In this document: piece by piece, positions 37,473 to 46,616 of the stretch
Position numbering within the stretch: position 1 is the stretch's first letter
Layout: every line of letters begins with the position of its first letter
Assembly (NCBI RefSeq): GCF_001298735.1
Contig: NZ_CYSP01000020.1
Coordinates: forward strand, 1 to 64,000
Direction of reading: 5' to 3'
DNA: 64,000 nt
Source of the DNA: Propionispora sp. 2/2-37
GTDB lineage: Bacteria > Bacillota > Negativicutes > Propionisporales > Propionisporaceae
Notes under the pieces: model-generated
The model's input: only the letters and a program-made list of their open reading frames with translations
Told to the model about the DNA's origin: nothing
Databases searched by the model: none
Position numbers and translations under genes: made by a program

Positions 37473-38912
37473 ATGACTAAGACCATTATTGCCAATATTG
37501 TTCCGGAAGAAACACGAATGGCACTTTTGGAAAATGGAGAGTTGATGGAGTTGTCGGTGGAACGGACGGAAAGTTCCAATATTGTCGGTAATATTTATTT
37601 GGGTAAAATAAAAAATGTCCTTCCTGGAATGCAAGCGGTGTTCGTGGATATCGGCAGAGATAAAAATGCTTTTTTATATACGGGAGACATCTTCCATGCT
37701 CATCTGTCACCGATGACAGATGAGGTATTGACGGAAGGACAGGACATCCTGATACAGATTATAAAAGACGCGATTGGGAATAAGGGGCCGCGCGCCACTA
37801 CCCATTTGACCCTCCCTGGCCGCTATGTAGTTTTAATGCCTACCGTTGATTATATCGGCATCTCCCGGCGTATTGGCAGTGAAGAGGAACGTGAACGCTT
37901 AAAGCTGTTAGCCGAAAAGGTGAGGCCTGCTGGTATGGGGATCATTGTCAGAACAGTGGCGGAGGGAAAAACAGAAGAAGACTTGTCCAAAGATATCAAA
38001 TATCTGAGTGATTTATGGAGCACTTTAGCTTCCCGGGCCAAAAGGTCGCGCGCGCCTATTTTGCTGTACCGTGATGTTAATTTAATTATCCGTATTGTAC
38101 GCGATTATTTATCGGCAGATGTGGATCATTTTATCTTAGATAATCAAGATGCATATGACCGGGTGTGTGATTTGTTAACATTCAGCGGCCCGGAGCTAAT
38201 ACCTAAAGTCGTTCTTTATAAAGACAAGACTGATATTTTTTTCCACTATGGTTTAGATACCGCCCTGGAGAAAATTAGTCAACGAGTAGTATGGTTAAAA
38301 TGTGGTGGTTATATTGTCATTGATAAAACCGAGGCACTCACCGTTATTGACGTAAATACCGGCAAGTTTGTAGGAAATACAAATTTATCTGAGACCGTTC
38401 TGAAGACGAATATTGAGGCTGCTGTAGAAATAGCCAGACAGTTGCGGTTGCGTGATATTGGCGGTATTATTATTATTGATTTTATTGATATGGATAAAGA
38501 GGAACATAAAAAGAGCATTTTAAATGCCTTGGAAGAACAGCTTAAAAGAGACCGGACAAAAAGCAATGTTCTAGGCCTTACAGCGTTAGGTTTAGTCGAA
38601 ATGACTAGAAAAAAGGCAAGGCAAAATATTGAAAATCTACTATATGCTGATTGTCATTACTGTCAGGGACGGGGCAGAATACAATCGCCGGAAACCGTAG
38701 CGATCCGAATCTGCCGTGAACTGCGCAAACTTGCAGGTCGTCCCAGGGTACAGGGAAATTTGCTGATTCAGTCAAGTCCAAGAGTTGCGCAAGTACTAGA
38801 AAAACAAGTGGATTTGTTGAAACTAAGGCAGGGACTGGCGAGAAAACTTATCATTGAAAGTAATCCGGCAATGCACGATGAGGTTTTTTCCATTGTGTAC
38901 CAAGATGATTAG
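37473..38912 (+). CDS. rng: Ribonuclease G/E family
   Basis: This 479-residue endoribonuclease matures rRNA and degrades mRNA. It has an S1 domain (residues 35-125), the catalytic DVNTGKFVG and IIIDFIDM motifs with the magnesium aspartates, and the zinc-link CHYCQGRG. There is no long C-terminal scaffold, so it is RNase G-like in length. A GGAGGGAGG site precedes the ATG. Confidence 0.94.
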   Translation: MTKTIIANIVPEETRMALLENGELMELSVERTESSNIVGNIYLGKIKNVLPGMQAVFVDIGRDKNAFLYTGDIFHAHLSPMTDEVLTEGQDILIQIIKDAIGNKGPRATTHLTLPGRYVVLMPTVDYIGISRRIGSEEERERLKLLAEKVRPAGMGIIVRTVAEGKTEEDLSKDIKYLSDLWSTLASRAKRSRAPILLYRDVNLIIRIVRDYLSADVDHFILDNQDAYDRVCDLLTFSGPELIPKVVLYKDKTDIFFHYGLDTALEKISQRVVWLKCGGYIVIDKTEALTVIDVNTGKFVGNTNLSETVLKTNIEAAVEIARQLRLRDIGGIIIIDFIDMDKEEHKKSILNALEEQLKRDRTKSNVLGLTALGLVEMTRKKARQNIENLLYADCHYCQGRGRIQSPETVAIRICRELRKLAGRPRVQGNLLIQSSPRVAQVLEKQVDLLKLRQGLARKLIIESNPAMHDEVFSIVYQDD

Positions 38913-38917
38913 CATTG

Positions 38918-38946
38918 TTGACAAAAGTCGCCATTTATGCTATTAT
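38918..38946 (+). promoter_or_regulatory. Sigma-A promoter of rplU
   Basis: TTGACA at 38918-38923, a 17-base spacer and TATTAT at 38941-38946, only six bases after the rng stop. Confidence 0.85.
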
Positions 38947-38954
38947 TCTATGAT

Positions 38955-39062
38955 GTAGGCGATTAGGCTTATGCCCCGACCGCACGGAGAGGTTACAAAC
39001 ATTGTCGTGTCATTGTAGGCAATGTACCAAATTCGGCGAGTAATGATGCAGGGAGGTGTAGT
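38955..39062 (+). ncRNA. Ribosomal protein L21 leader
   Basis: The roughly 110-base leader before rplU contains the conserved GGCGATTAGGC and GAGAGGTTACAAACATTG blocks that recur before rplU in Firmicutes and is thought to mediate autogenous control. Boundaries are approximate. Confidence 0.6.
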
Positions 39063-39064
39063 TC

Positions 39065-39376
39065 ATGTACGCAATTATTAAAACTGGTGGTAAACAATAC
39101 CGTGTTACCGAAGGTGACGTAGTGCTTATTGAAAAACTTGAAGCCGCTGAAGGCGATGTAGTAGAATTTGATAATGTGCTTACTTTAGTAAAAGAAGGCG
39201 AAGTTGTTATCGGCAAACCGCTAATTGAAGGCGCTAAAGTTACAGGTAAGGTTGTAGCTCAGGGGAAAGGTAAGAAGATTTTGGTCTTTAAATATAAAGC
39301 TAAATCGAATTACCGTAAACGCCAGGGACACCGTCAGCCGTTTACCAAAGTAGTTATCGAAAAGATTTACGCATAA
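39065..39376 (+). CDS. rplU: 50S ribosomal protein L21
   Basis: This 103-residue protein begins [14 protein letters not shown] and ends with the [15 protein letters not shown] signature. It heads the rplU-prp-rpmA operon. Confidence 0.97.
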   Translation: MYAIIKTGGKQYRVTEGDVVLIEKLEAAEGDVVEFDNVLTLVKEGEVVIGKPLIEGAKVTGKVVAQGKGKKILVFKYKAKSNYRKRQGHRQPFTKVVIEKIYA

Positions 39377-39379
39377 GAT

Positions 39380-39688
39380 ATGATTACCATTAGTCCTATC
39401 GTGAATACAGACCGAATGATTGTCGGTTTCTCTGTCACAGGCCATGCTAATGCCGGTCCGCACGGACAGGATATTGTCTGTGCTGCGGTATCTGTGCTGG
39501 CTCATACGGCAGTATACGGATTGGAACGCCATCTCAAGCGGGAAATTAAGCTGGATATGGCTGAGGGTAATATGGTGTTTGAACTTATGGATCCACCAGA
39601 TGAATTAACCAGTGTGGTTTTAGAAACGACGCTGTTGGGTTTTAAGGAGATAGCCAGTAATTATCGTAAATTTGTGCAAATTTTATAA
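39380..39688 (+). CDS. prp: Ribosomal-processing cysteine protease Prp
   Basis: This 102-residue protease cuts the N-terminal extension from L27. The catalytic pair lies in GHANAGPHGQDIVCAAVSVL (His about residue 19, Cys about residue 31). It lies between rplU and rpmA as in all bacteria with extended L27. Confidence 0.93.
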   Translation: MITISPIVNTDRMIVGFSVTGHANAGPHGQDIVCAAVSVLAHTAVYGLERHLKREIKLDMAEGNMVFELMDPPDELTSVVLETTLLGFKEIASNYRKFVQIL

Positions 39689-39706
39689 TACGGGGGGTGA
39701 GTTGTA

Positions 39707-40006
39707 ATGTTTAAGCTCAATTCGCTTAATTTGCAATTGTTTGCTCACAAAAAAGGTGTGGGCAGTTCACGTAACGGACGCGACAGCGAATCCAAACGTC
39801 TTGGCGTCAAACGTCATGCCGGTGAGGTAGTAACTGCAGGCAGTATCTTAGTTCGCCAAAGAGGTACTCATTTTCATCCGGGACATAATGTTGGTATTGG
39901 TAAAGACGATACACTGTATGCAAAAATTGCCGGTCGTGTAGCATTTGAACGTAAAGGCCGTGATGACAGGCAAGTTAGCATTTATACTGTAGAAGAGGCT
40001 ATCTAA
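39707..40006 (+). CDS. rpmA: 50S ribosomal protein L27 with cleavable N-terminal extension
   Basis: This 99-residue protein has a short leader before the mature [15 protein letters not shown]. The junction [11 protein letters not shown] is the Prp cleavage motif. Without removal the extension would block the peptidyl transferase centre. GGGGGGTGAG precedes the ATG. Confidence 0.96.
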   Translation: MFKLNSLNLQLFAHKKGVGSSRNGRDSESKRLGVKRHAGEVVTAGSILVRQRGTHFHPGHNVGIGKDDTLYAKIAGRVAFERKGRDDRQVSIYTVEEAI

Positions 40007-40013
40007 ATACATT

Positions 40014-40044
40014 CACCTGCGGAAATCCCGCAGGTGTTCTTTCA
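40014..40044 (+). terminator. Terminator of the rplU operon
   Basis: CACCTGCGG (40014-40022) pairs with 40028-40036 around five bases, followed by TTCTTT. Confidence 0.8.
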
Positions 40045-40178
40045 TTTAAATTATATTTAAGGATAATAGAAACTTGAACAGATTTTGACAGGTAAAAATT
40101 GTTTTTGAATGGTTGTACTCAATGACAGAATCAGATGCTAACTACTATGATAGTAAGTTAAAAGGGAGGATTGAGCAT

Positions 40179-40421
40179 GTGGCTGATGAACCCTTAAATA
40201 GTCAGATTTGTGAAGAATTAGTCCGATTATTGCGAATACAGCGTCACGATTTTATAAATCATATACAAGTCATTCATGCCATGCTTCAGTTGGGACGATC
40301 GGAAAAAGCTATTCAATATATTGAGGATTTAGCAAAAGATCCTTCTTTACTGTCAGATGCTCTAAGCCAGCATGTAAAAAAGGCGGAATGTAAGGAGAAG
40401 AACAATCCGGTTAAGTTTTAA
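40179..40421 (+). CDS. Minimal Spo0B-like phosphotransferase domain protein
   Basis: This 80-residue protein consists of one alpha-helical hairpin with RHDFINHIQVIHAMLQLG, matching the phosphoacceptor region RHDWMNKLQ of Bacillus Spo0B (His about residue 23). The C-terminal ATPase-like domain of Spo0B (192 residues in Bacillus) is missing. GTG 40179 lies eight bases after GGGAGGA; upstream in-frame starts at 40113 and 40122 have no site. It sits between rpmA and obg, exactly where Bacillus has spo0B, so a phosphorelay role to Spo0A is likely but inferred. Confidence 0.78.
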   Translation: MADEPLNSQICEELVRLLRIQRHDFINHIQVIHAMLQLGRSEKAIQYIEDLAKDPSLLSDALSQHVKKAECKEKNNPVKF

Positions 40422-40479
40422 TTAAAATGTACATATTACATAAAGACTTATTGCAAAAAAGACTTAGAGGAGATTATTA

Positions 40480-41751
40480 ATGTTTATTGACCGAGCCAAA
40501 ATTACGCTAAAAGCTGGTGACGGTGGAAACGGGATGTCCAGTTTTCGCCGTGAAAAATTTGTTCCAAAGGGTGGCCCCAGCGGTGGTGACGGCGGGCGCG
40601 GCGGTGATGTAATTTTTGTCGTGGATTCCAATGTAAATACGTTAATTGATTTTCGCTATAAACGTAAATTTGTTGCAGAAAACGGAGTGCATGGGCAGAC
40701 CAAGAATATGCATGGACGGAATGCAGAGCCTCTATTGATTAAAGTTCCTCCGGGAACCCTTGTAAAAGATGAGTTGACCGAAGAGATCATAGCGGATTTA
40801 ACTATTGAAGGGCAACAGGCGGTTATTGCACGCGGCGGCCGTGGTGGTCGTGGCAATGCCCGTTTTGTAAGCAGTGTACACAGAGCACCTACCTTTGCTG
40901 AAAAGGGTGAGCCGGGTGAAAGCCGTTCTGTTTTTTTAGAACTTAAACTATTAGCTGATGTCGGACTGGTTGGGTATCCAAGTGTGGGCAAATCAAGCAT
41001 AATTTCAAAAGTATCGGCTGCTAAGCCGGAAATTGCCGCTTATCACTTTACGACACTAACTCCTGTGCTGGGAGTCGTCAGCCTGGAACAGGGGAAAAGT
41101 TTTGTTCTGGCCGACATCCCTGGTCTAATAGAAGGCGCGCATGAGGGGGTGGGATTAGGTCATGACTTTTTGCGGCATATTGAACGGACAAAAGTGATTA
41201 TTCATGTTCTTGATATATCAGGTACGGAGGGTCGCGATCCACTGGAGGATTATCAGGCAATAAATAAAGAACTGGTACTCTATAATGAACGTCTTGCTAA
41301 ACGTCCCCAAATTATTGCAGCGAATAAAATGGACTTGCCGGAAGCGCAGGAGAACTATGAAAAAGTTCGGGCGTATATGAAACAAGAAGGCCGTGAAATA
41401 TTTCCTGTTTCTGCGGCTACCGGAGAAGGCTTGGAAAAATTAATGTGGCGGGCCCTGCAGTTATTATCTGCATATATCGAAGAACCGGAACATGACCGGG
41501 AAGGAAAAGTTTATGAGGCTAAACCGGAAGATGCCTTTACAATCAGCCGTGATGATGACGGAACTTTTATTATTCATGGGAAAGATATAGAAAAAGTTGT
41601 GGCTATGATTAATTTTGACAATGACGAGGGTGTACGGCGTTTTCAATTAGTTTGGAGGAAAATGGGTATTGAAGAAGCTTTGAAAGAGCGTGGTATTCAG
41701 GAGGGCGATACTGTTCGTATTCGTGATATGGAGTTTGAATTCAAACTATAG
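40480..41751 (+). CDS. obg: GTPase Obg
   Basis: This 423-residue GTPase acts in 50S assembly and the stress and sporulation response. It has the glycine-rich Obg fold (residues 1-157), the G domain with GYPSVGKSS, DIPGLIEG and NKMD, and a C-terminal OCT domain. AGGAG precedes the ATG. Confidence 0.97.
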   Translation: MFIDRAKITLKAGDGGNGMSSFRREKFVPKGGPSGGDGGRGGDVIFVVDSNVNTLIDFRYKRKFVAENGVHGQTKNMHGRNAEPLLIKVPPGTLVKDELTEEIIADLTIEGQQAVIARGGRGGRGNARFVSSVHRAPTFAEKGEPGESRSVFLELKLLADVGLVGYPSVGKSSIISKVSAAKPEIAAYHFTTLTPVLGVVSLEQGKSFVLADIPGLIEGAHEGVGLGHDFLRHIERTKVIIHVLDISGTEGRDPLEDYQAINKELVLYNERLAKRPQIIAANKMDLPEAQENYEKVRAYMKQEGREIFPVSAATGEGLEKLMWRALQLLSAYIEEPEHDREGKVYEAKPEDAFTISRDDDGTFIIHGKDIEKVVAMINFDNDEGVRRFQLVWRKMGIEEALKERGIQEGDTVRIRDMEFEFKL

Positions 41752-41761
41752 GAGGGCAAAC

Positions 41762-42064
41762 GTGTCGGAAAGTACTTTGACGGGAAAACAAAAACGTTAT
41801 CTGCGGTCGCTAGGCAGTACACTGGATCCCGTGGTTCAGATTGGTAAAGCAGGGATGATCGAGGCAGTGGCTGCCAGTGCCCGGGATGCGCTGGCAGCTC
41901 GCGAACTGATTAAAGTTCGTGTTTTGCAAAATAGTCCGGAGGAACCACAATCAGCCTTGATGGCTTTGGCGGATTGTGTTCAGGCTGAGTTAGTACAAGT
42001 TATTGGCCGTAACGGACTTTTATATAAAAGAAACCCTGAAAAGAAAAAAATAGAATTGCCTTAA
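41762..42064 (+). CDS. yhbY: YhbY family RNA-binding protein (CRM domain)
   Basis: This 100-residue protein has the CRM fold with LTGKQKRYLRSLGSTL and VQIGKAGM; it binds pre-50S particles. GTG 41762 has AGGAGGG before it; the longer frame from 41690 lies inside obg. Confidence 0.93.
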   Translation: MSESTLTGKQKRYLRSLGSTLDPVVQIGKAGMIEAVAASARDALAARELIKVRVLQNSPEEPQSALMALADCVQAELVQVIGRNGLLYKRNPEKKKIELP

Positions 42065-42094
42065 TTCTTATTATTAGCTAAGGTGTGGGGAGAT

Positions 42095-43222
42095 ATGTTT
42101 ACCAGGAGCAACCTGACTGATGCAAAAAGGCTGGTCGTTAAAATAGGAACCAGCACGTTGACGCATGAAACGGGGAAAATGAATTTTTTCCGTATTGAAA
42201 AATTGGTTCGTGAATTATCTGACTTAGCAAATCAGGGAAAGGAAATCATTTTAGTGACATCCGGTGCCGTAAGTGCTGGCATGGAACGTTTAGGTATCAA
42301 GGAAAGACCAAGAACTATCCCCGAAAAACAAGCGGTAGCAGCCATTGGACAGGGCATATTGATGCACACTTATGAAAAGCTTTTTGGAGAATACGGACAA
42401 ATTGTTGCTCAAGTGCTGTTGACAAGGGAAGATTCCGTAAAGCGAACGCGGTATACCAACTCACGCAATACTTTGTTAACCTTATTAGCTATGGGTGTCA
42501 TACCCATTATCAACGAAAATGATGCCGTAGCGATTGATGAACTGAAAATTGGTGATAACGACACGCTTTCAGCGATGGTTGCCAGTATTGTGGATGCCGA
42601 TATCCTGATAATTCTGTCCGATATTGAAGGCGTATTTACTGATAATCCCCAGAAAAATCCCAATGCACAGCTTATTCAAGAAATTACTGATATTACTCCT
42701 CAAATTGAAGCATTGTCAGATGAGCCTGGTACGTTACGAGGGACAGGCGGTATGTATACCAAAATCCAGGCGGGAAAAATCGCGACTAATTCGGGAGTTA
42801 CCATGATTATCGCCTCCGGGGCACGAGACGGTGTATTGCGGGAAATTTTAAGCGGTGCTAAGGTTGGTACTATTTTTATATCGAAGGAAAACCGTTTACA
42901 GATTCGTAAACGTTGGTTGGCGTTTGGTGCGCGCATTTACGGCAGTGTTATGGTTGATCAAGGCTGTGAACAAGCCTTACTGTCCGAGGGATCGAGCCTG
43001 CTGGCTGCAGGGATTATTCAGGTTGATGGCGAGTTTGGGCAAGGTAAAACCATTTCCATTGTGACTCCATTGGGACGGGAAATTGCCCGTGGTTTGGTAA
43101 ATTATAATGCAAAAGAAATCCGCAGAATTATGGGTAAGCATACTAACGAAATTGCTGCCATATTAGGTTCTAAACCGTACGATGAAGTTATACACCGGGA
43201 TAACATGGCCTTGCTGGTATAA
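42095..43222 (+). CDS. proB: Glutamate 5-kinase
   Basis: This 375-residue enzyme catalyses the first step of proline synthesis. The amino acid kinase domain (VVKIGTSTL, TSGAVSAGM, NENDAVAIDE) is followed by a C-terminal PUA domain (about residues 280-365). proA is not adjacent. ATG 42095 has GGGGAG before it. Confidence 0.95.
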   Translation: MFTRSNLTDAKRLVVKIGTSTLTHETGKMNFFRIEKLVRELSDLANQGKEIILVTSGAVSAGMERLGIKERPRTIPEKQAVAAIGQGILMHTYEKLFGEYGQIVAQVLLTREDSVKRTRYTNSRNTLLTLLAMGVIPIINENDAVAIDELKIGDNDTLSAMVASIVDADILIILSDIEGVFTDNPQKNPNAQLIQEITDITPQIEALSDEPGTLRGTGGMYTKIQAGKIATNSGVTMIIASGARDGVLREILSGAKVGTIFISKENRLQIRKRWLAFGARIYGSVMVDQGCEQALLSEGSSLLAAGIIQVDGEFGQGKTISIVTPLGREIARGLVNYNAKEIRRIMGKHTNEIAAILGSKPYDEVIHRDNMALLV

Positions 43223-43255
43223 ATGCTGTAAGCTGTAAATAAGAGGTGGAATTTG

Positions 43256-43420
43256 ATGGGATATGTTCATTCCCTGCTAAGATATCTAAAAACTTCTAAG
43301 GGAAAGCATGATATGATTGATTATCTCCGGGCTATGATTATTATCGTTGCCACGATGGTTGTGTTACGTAATGCCATAGACATTGCTGCTAATTGGGTTC
43401 GGTATTTTTTATTTAGATGA
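43256..43420 (+). CDS. Small membrane protein, unknown
   Basis: This 54-residue protein has a basic N-terminus and one hydrophobic helix (AMIIIVATMVVL, about residues 30-41). GAGGTGGA lies about five bases before the ATG at 43256. It is not a family I recognise; it lies between proB and nadD on the same strand. Confidence 0.6.
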   Translation: MGYVHSLLRYLKTSKGKHDMIDYLRAMIIIVATMVVLRNAIDIAANWVRYFLFR

Positions 43421-43466
43421 GTTTTATTTTAAATATACACTTTTTTATTAATTTAGGAGATGGCTC

Positions 43467-44081
43467 ATGTCAGATAAACAAAGAATTGGCATAATGGGAG
43501 GAACATTTGACCCAATCCATATCGGGCATCTTGTTACGGCCGAAGCTGTGCGTAGAGAATATCAGTTGGAAAAAGTCCTGTTTATACCAGCTGCTGATCC
43601 GCCGCACAAACAAAATTTACCGGTAACCCTCCCTATGCACAGATACATCATGACGATATTGGCCACATATTCTAATATTCACTTTGCAGTATCCAGGATT
43701 GAATTGGACCGAAAGGGCCCTTCCTACACCATTGATACAATTACAGAATTGAAAAAGCAATATGGCCTTCAGACCGAACTGTTTTTTATAACAGGTACAG
43801 ATGCCATTTTAGAACTTGCTACGTGGAAAAATGTCGATCTTCTTTTAGAAAATTGTCATTTCATTGCGGCTACCCGTCCCGGATGTGGTGGAACATTAGA
43901 TTCTGTAATAGAATATTTTGGTGAGCAGGGACGTGGACATATTCATCTTTTGGCAACACCGGAACTGGATATTTCCTCTACAGACATCCGCGAAAGAGTA
44001 AAGCAGGGCAGGTCTATAAAATATATCGTTCCGGAAAATGTAGAAAATTATATAGCAAAAGAAGGTTTATACCGTACTTAA
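43467..44081 (+). CDS. nadD: Nicotinate-nucleotide adenylyltransferase
   Basis: This 204-residue enzyme makes deamido-NAD from nicotinate mononucleotide and ATP. The nucleotidyltransferase motif [12 protein letters not shown] and the C-terminal [18 protein letters not shown] are intact. AGGAG precedes the ATG. Confidence 0.95.
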   Translation: MSDKQRIGIMGGTFDPIHIGHLVTAEAVRREYQLEKVLFIPAADPPHKQNLPVTLPMHRYIMTILATYSNIHFAVSRIELDRKGPSYTIDTITELKKQYGLQTELFFITGTDAILELATWKNVDLLLENCHFIAATRPGCGGTLDSVIEYFGEQGRGHIHLLATPELDISSTDIRERVKQGRSIKYIVPENVENYIAKEGLYRT

Positions 44082-44127
44082 TTTTAAAACTAACATACAC
44101 TGTACCAAATAAAGGCAGGCATAAATA

Positions 44128-44174
44128 CCATGAATTCGTAAATAATGTTAAAGCAGTAGTTTAAGAATTCATGG
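44128..44174. repeat. Inverted repeat in the leader of the RRM gene
   Basis: CCATGAATTC (44128-44137) is exactly complementary to 44165-44174, with a 27-base loop. It ends just before the AGAGAGGTGAT ribosome binding site and has no T tail, so it could control translation rather than end a transcript. Confidence 0.6.
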
Positions 44175-44193
44175 AAAGAGAGGTGATCCCTAG

Positions 44194-44445
44194 ATGGCAA
44201 AAACTCTCTACGTTGGTAACCTACCGTGGTCTACTACAGATACAAGTCTGGCAGACGCTTTTCGGGAATATGGTATAGTCATATCCAGCAGGATTATTAC
44301 GGATAAAGAGACAGGCCGTTCCCGAGGTTTTGGTTTTGTGGAAGTAGAAGATGCTGATGCCGAAAAAATGATTTCCGCAATGAACGGTACTGATTTAGGC
44401 GGCCGTCAAATTGTTGTTAATGAAGCTAAGCCGCGACAGGGATAA
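44194..44445 (+). CDS. RRM-type RNA-binding protein
   Basis: This 83-residue protein is a single RNA recognition motif with RNP2 (LYVGNL) and RNP1 (RGFGFVEV) intact. Such glycine-poor, tail-less RRM proteins occur in cyanobacteria, Negativicutes and some Proteobacteria and are often cold-induced. Target unknown. It is monocistronic, with a structured leader and a terminator. Confidence 0.92.
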   Translation: MAKTLYVGNLPWSTTDTSLADAFREYGIVISSRIITDKETGRSRGFGFVEVEDADAEKMISAMNGTDLGGRQIVVNEAKPRQG

Positions 44446-44468
44446 GAAAAAAAATAGCAAGAAAAAGA

Positions 44469-44492
44469 TGCCTCCGGAAAAGGAGGCTTTTT
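44469..44492 (+). terminator. Terminator of the RRM gene
   Basis: GCCTCC (44470-44475) pairs with GGAGGC (44482-44487), followed by five T. Confidence 0.85.
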
Positions 44493-44546
44493 GTCTGTTT
44501 ATGGAAGGATATCTAAAAAAATCGGAGAATTTTATCATACTAGGTG

Positions 44547-45134
44547 ATGAACTTGCAATACACTGATCTAGTTAAAAAATTAAAAAATAAATTATCGGAA
44601 AAACGTTTCCTGCATTCGGTTGCGGTAAGTAAGGCGGCTGTTGAACTGGCACAGCTATACGGAGCGGATACAGTAAAAGCACAGATAGCAGGCTTACTGC
44701 ATGATTACGCTAAAGAAATACCCAATAACCTCCTATTGCATCAGGCTCTTACCTTTGGTATAGTGATGGATGATATTGAACGTCACGAACCTGTACTCTT
44801 ACATGCTAAAGTAGGAGCGGTGCTAGTTGCTGTGGAGTGCCAGATGTATGATCCAGAGATTACTCAAGCTATTCGTTTGCATACAACGGGTGGCAAGAAT
44901 ATGTCTTTGTTGGACAAGATTATATTTTTAGCTGACTTTATTGAACCGAGCCGTTCCTTTACAGGTGTTGAAGACCTTAGAAAACTTACAGCTGTTGATA
45001 TTGACAGGGCTATGCTGTTTGCGTACAATCATACGCTGAAGCATATCGTCGATAAGAATGCATTGCTCCATCCCGATACAATTGCCGGACGCAATAGTTT
45101 GCTGATAGAAAGACCAAATCTCTGCTACAAGTAA
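44547..45134 (+). CDS. yqeK: HD-domain Ap4A hydrolase YqeK
   Basis: This 195-residue HD-domain enzyme splits diadenosine tetraphosphate symmetrically. The motifs LHSVAVSKAAVELA, GLLHDYAKE and AIRLHTTGG carry the metal ligands. nadD-yqeK-rsfS is the usual order; here an RRM gene and an LCP gene are inserted. Confidence 0.92.
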   Translation: MNLQYTDLVKKLKNKLSEKRFLHSVAVSKAAVELAQLYGADTVKAQIAGLLHDYAKEIPNNLLLHQALTFGIVMDDIERHEPVLLHAKVGAVLVAVECQMYDPEITQAIRLHTTGGKNMSLLDKIIFLADFIEPSRSFTGVEDLRKLTAVDIDRAMLFAYNHTLKHIVDKNALLHPDTIAGRNSLLIERPNLCYK

Positions 45135-45160
45135 TAGTTGCTTTTTTGGGGGAAGGAAAA

Positions 45161-46126
45161 ATGAGTAGAAAAAGACGACGTATACGTTGGAAACGGGTCA
45201 TCCTGTTGCTTATGGTGCTATTGTTCCTGTTTACAGTTTTAACTAGTGCGGCAATATTTGCTTATCATAATGTGTTCCAGGAAAAAATGGCTGTGAATGC
45301 CAATGCTCCGGCTGAGTCAACTAAAAAGCTTCCTGAACGGGTTAATATTCTGCTGCTTGGTTTGGATGATGTTGATCCGGAAATGGCAAACGGGGCACGA
45401 CGCTCAGATGCAATGCTTGTTGCCAGTATCAATCCGGAAGACGGCGGAGTGAATTTGATCTCTATTCCGCGTGATACAAAAGTGACCATTCCCGGACGTA
45501 AAGGTTATGATAAAATCACTCATGCTTATTATTATGGTGGTGTTGAACTGGCTAAACGAACAGTTGAAGACGTGTTGGATATTCCGATTGATCACTATGT
45601 AGCTGTGGATTGGAAAGCTTTTATTAATGTTATAGATATCTTAGGCGGTGTTGATCTATACGTTGAAAATGATATGGATTATGAAGATCCGTATGCCAAT
45701 TTGTCCATACACTTGCAAAAGGGATATCAGCATTTAGATGGAGAAAAAGCCGGTGAATATGTAAGGTTCCGTCATGACGAACTTGGTGATATTGGGCGCG
45801 TACAGCGGCAACAACGCTTTCTGAAGGCGCTTAGCGGAGAGGTTTTTCAATTGGAAACCATACTGAAATTTCCTTCCATTGTTAATACAATTAATCAATA
45901 TGTGAATACGGATATGACGGCATTTACCATGCTAAAGGTAGCTAACAGTTTAAAAAGTTTCAAGACGGATAATGTTTACACTGAAATGATTCCAGGCGAT
46001 TTTGCCACTATAAATGATATAAGTTACTGGATATATGATAAGGAGCAAACCAAACAAGTAGTGCAAAAATTATTTTATAATAATACAACAAAAACGAATG
46101 AAGTTTCTAAAAAAATACAAAAATAA
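45161..46126 (+). CDS. LytR-CpsA-Psr family protein
   Basis: This 321-residue membrane-anchored phosphotransferase attaches glycopolymers to peptidoglycan. It has a basic N-terminus, one helix (about residues 12-32), and the LCP domain with RRSDAMLVASI, SIPRDTKVTIPG and KITHAYYYGG, then VRFRHDELGDIGRVQRQQRF. GGGGGAAGG precedes ATG 45161. Confidence 0.93.
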   Translation: MSRKRRRIRWKRVILLLMVLLFLFTVLTSAAIFAYHNVFQEKMAVNANAPAESTKKLPERVNILLLGLDDVDPEMANGARRSDAMLVASINPEDGGVNLISIPRDTKVTIPGRKGYDKITHAYYYGGVELAKRTVEDVLDIPIDHYVAVDWKAFINVIDILGGVDLYVENDMDYEDPYANLSIHLQKGYQHLDGEKAGEYVRFRHDELGDIGRVQRQQRFLKALSGEVFQLETILKFPSIVNTINQYVNTDMTAFTMLKVANSLKSFKTDNVYTEMIPGDFATINDISYWIYDKEQTKQVVQKLFYNNTTKTNEVSKKIQK

Positions 46127-46137
46127 ATGAATGTTGG

Positions 46138-46168
46138 AAAGCCTGCAGTGATTACTGCGGGCTTTTTG
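46138..46168 (+). terminator. Terminator after the LCP gene
   Basis: An eleven-base-pair stem, AAGCCTGCAGT with its near-complement (one G-U), around GATT is followed by T. Confidence 0.85.
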
Positions 46169-46254
46169 CAGGAAAGCTATATAATAACAAGAATATAATA
46201 CAGCGATATGGAAAATAATTAATGAATGATGCATTGAATAACAAGGAGGCCTAT

Positions 46255-46605
46255 ATGACCAAAATAAGTTCATACTTACCCGAGCTAGTGGCTGAGGCTG
46301 CAAGTGACAAAAAGGCAAGAGATATTTTAATTCTTGATGTTGATGGAATTTCCAGTGTTACTGATTTTTTTATTATTTGTAGCGCTAATTCTTCAATACA
46401 AGTAAAAGCTATTGCCGACAATATAGAGGAGAAGCTTGCTAAGCATGGTTTCCATTCATTGAGCAGAGAGGGTTACCGTGAAGGGCGCTGGATTCTGTTA
46501 GATTATGGTGCCTGTGTTGCACATATCTTTATTGAGGAAGATCGTGTCTTTTACAATTTGGAACAACTTTGGGGCGATGCAGAAGTACATTCGTTTAAAG
46601 GATAA
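46255..46605 (+). CDS. rsfS: Ribosome silencing factor RsfS
   Basis: This 116-residue protein binds L14 and keeps the 50S subunit from joining. The motifs DVDGISSVTDFFIICSA and GRWILLDYGACVAHIF identify it. ATG 46255 has AAGGAGG before it. Confidence 0.95.
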   Translation: MTKISSYLPELVAEAASDKKARDILILDVDGISSVTDFFIICSANSSIQVKAIADNIEEKLAKHGFHSLSREGYREGRWILLDYGACVAHIFIEEDRVFYNLEQLWGDAEVHSFKG

Positions 46606-46616
46606 GGAGGAGAGCA

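Noticed and set aside
40113..40178. Longer start for the Spo0B-like gene
   Set aside because: TTG 40113 and ATG 40122 have no ribosome binding site, whereas GTG 40179 has a strong one at the right distance.
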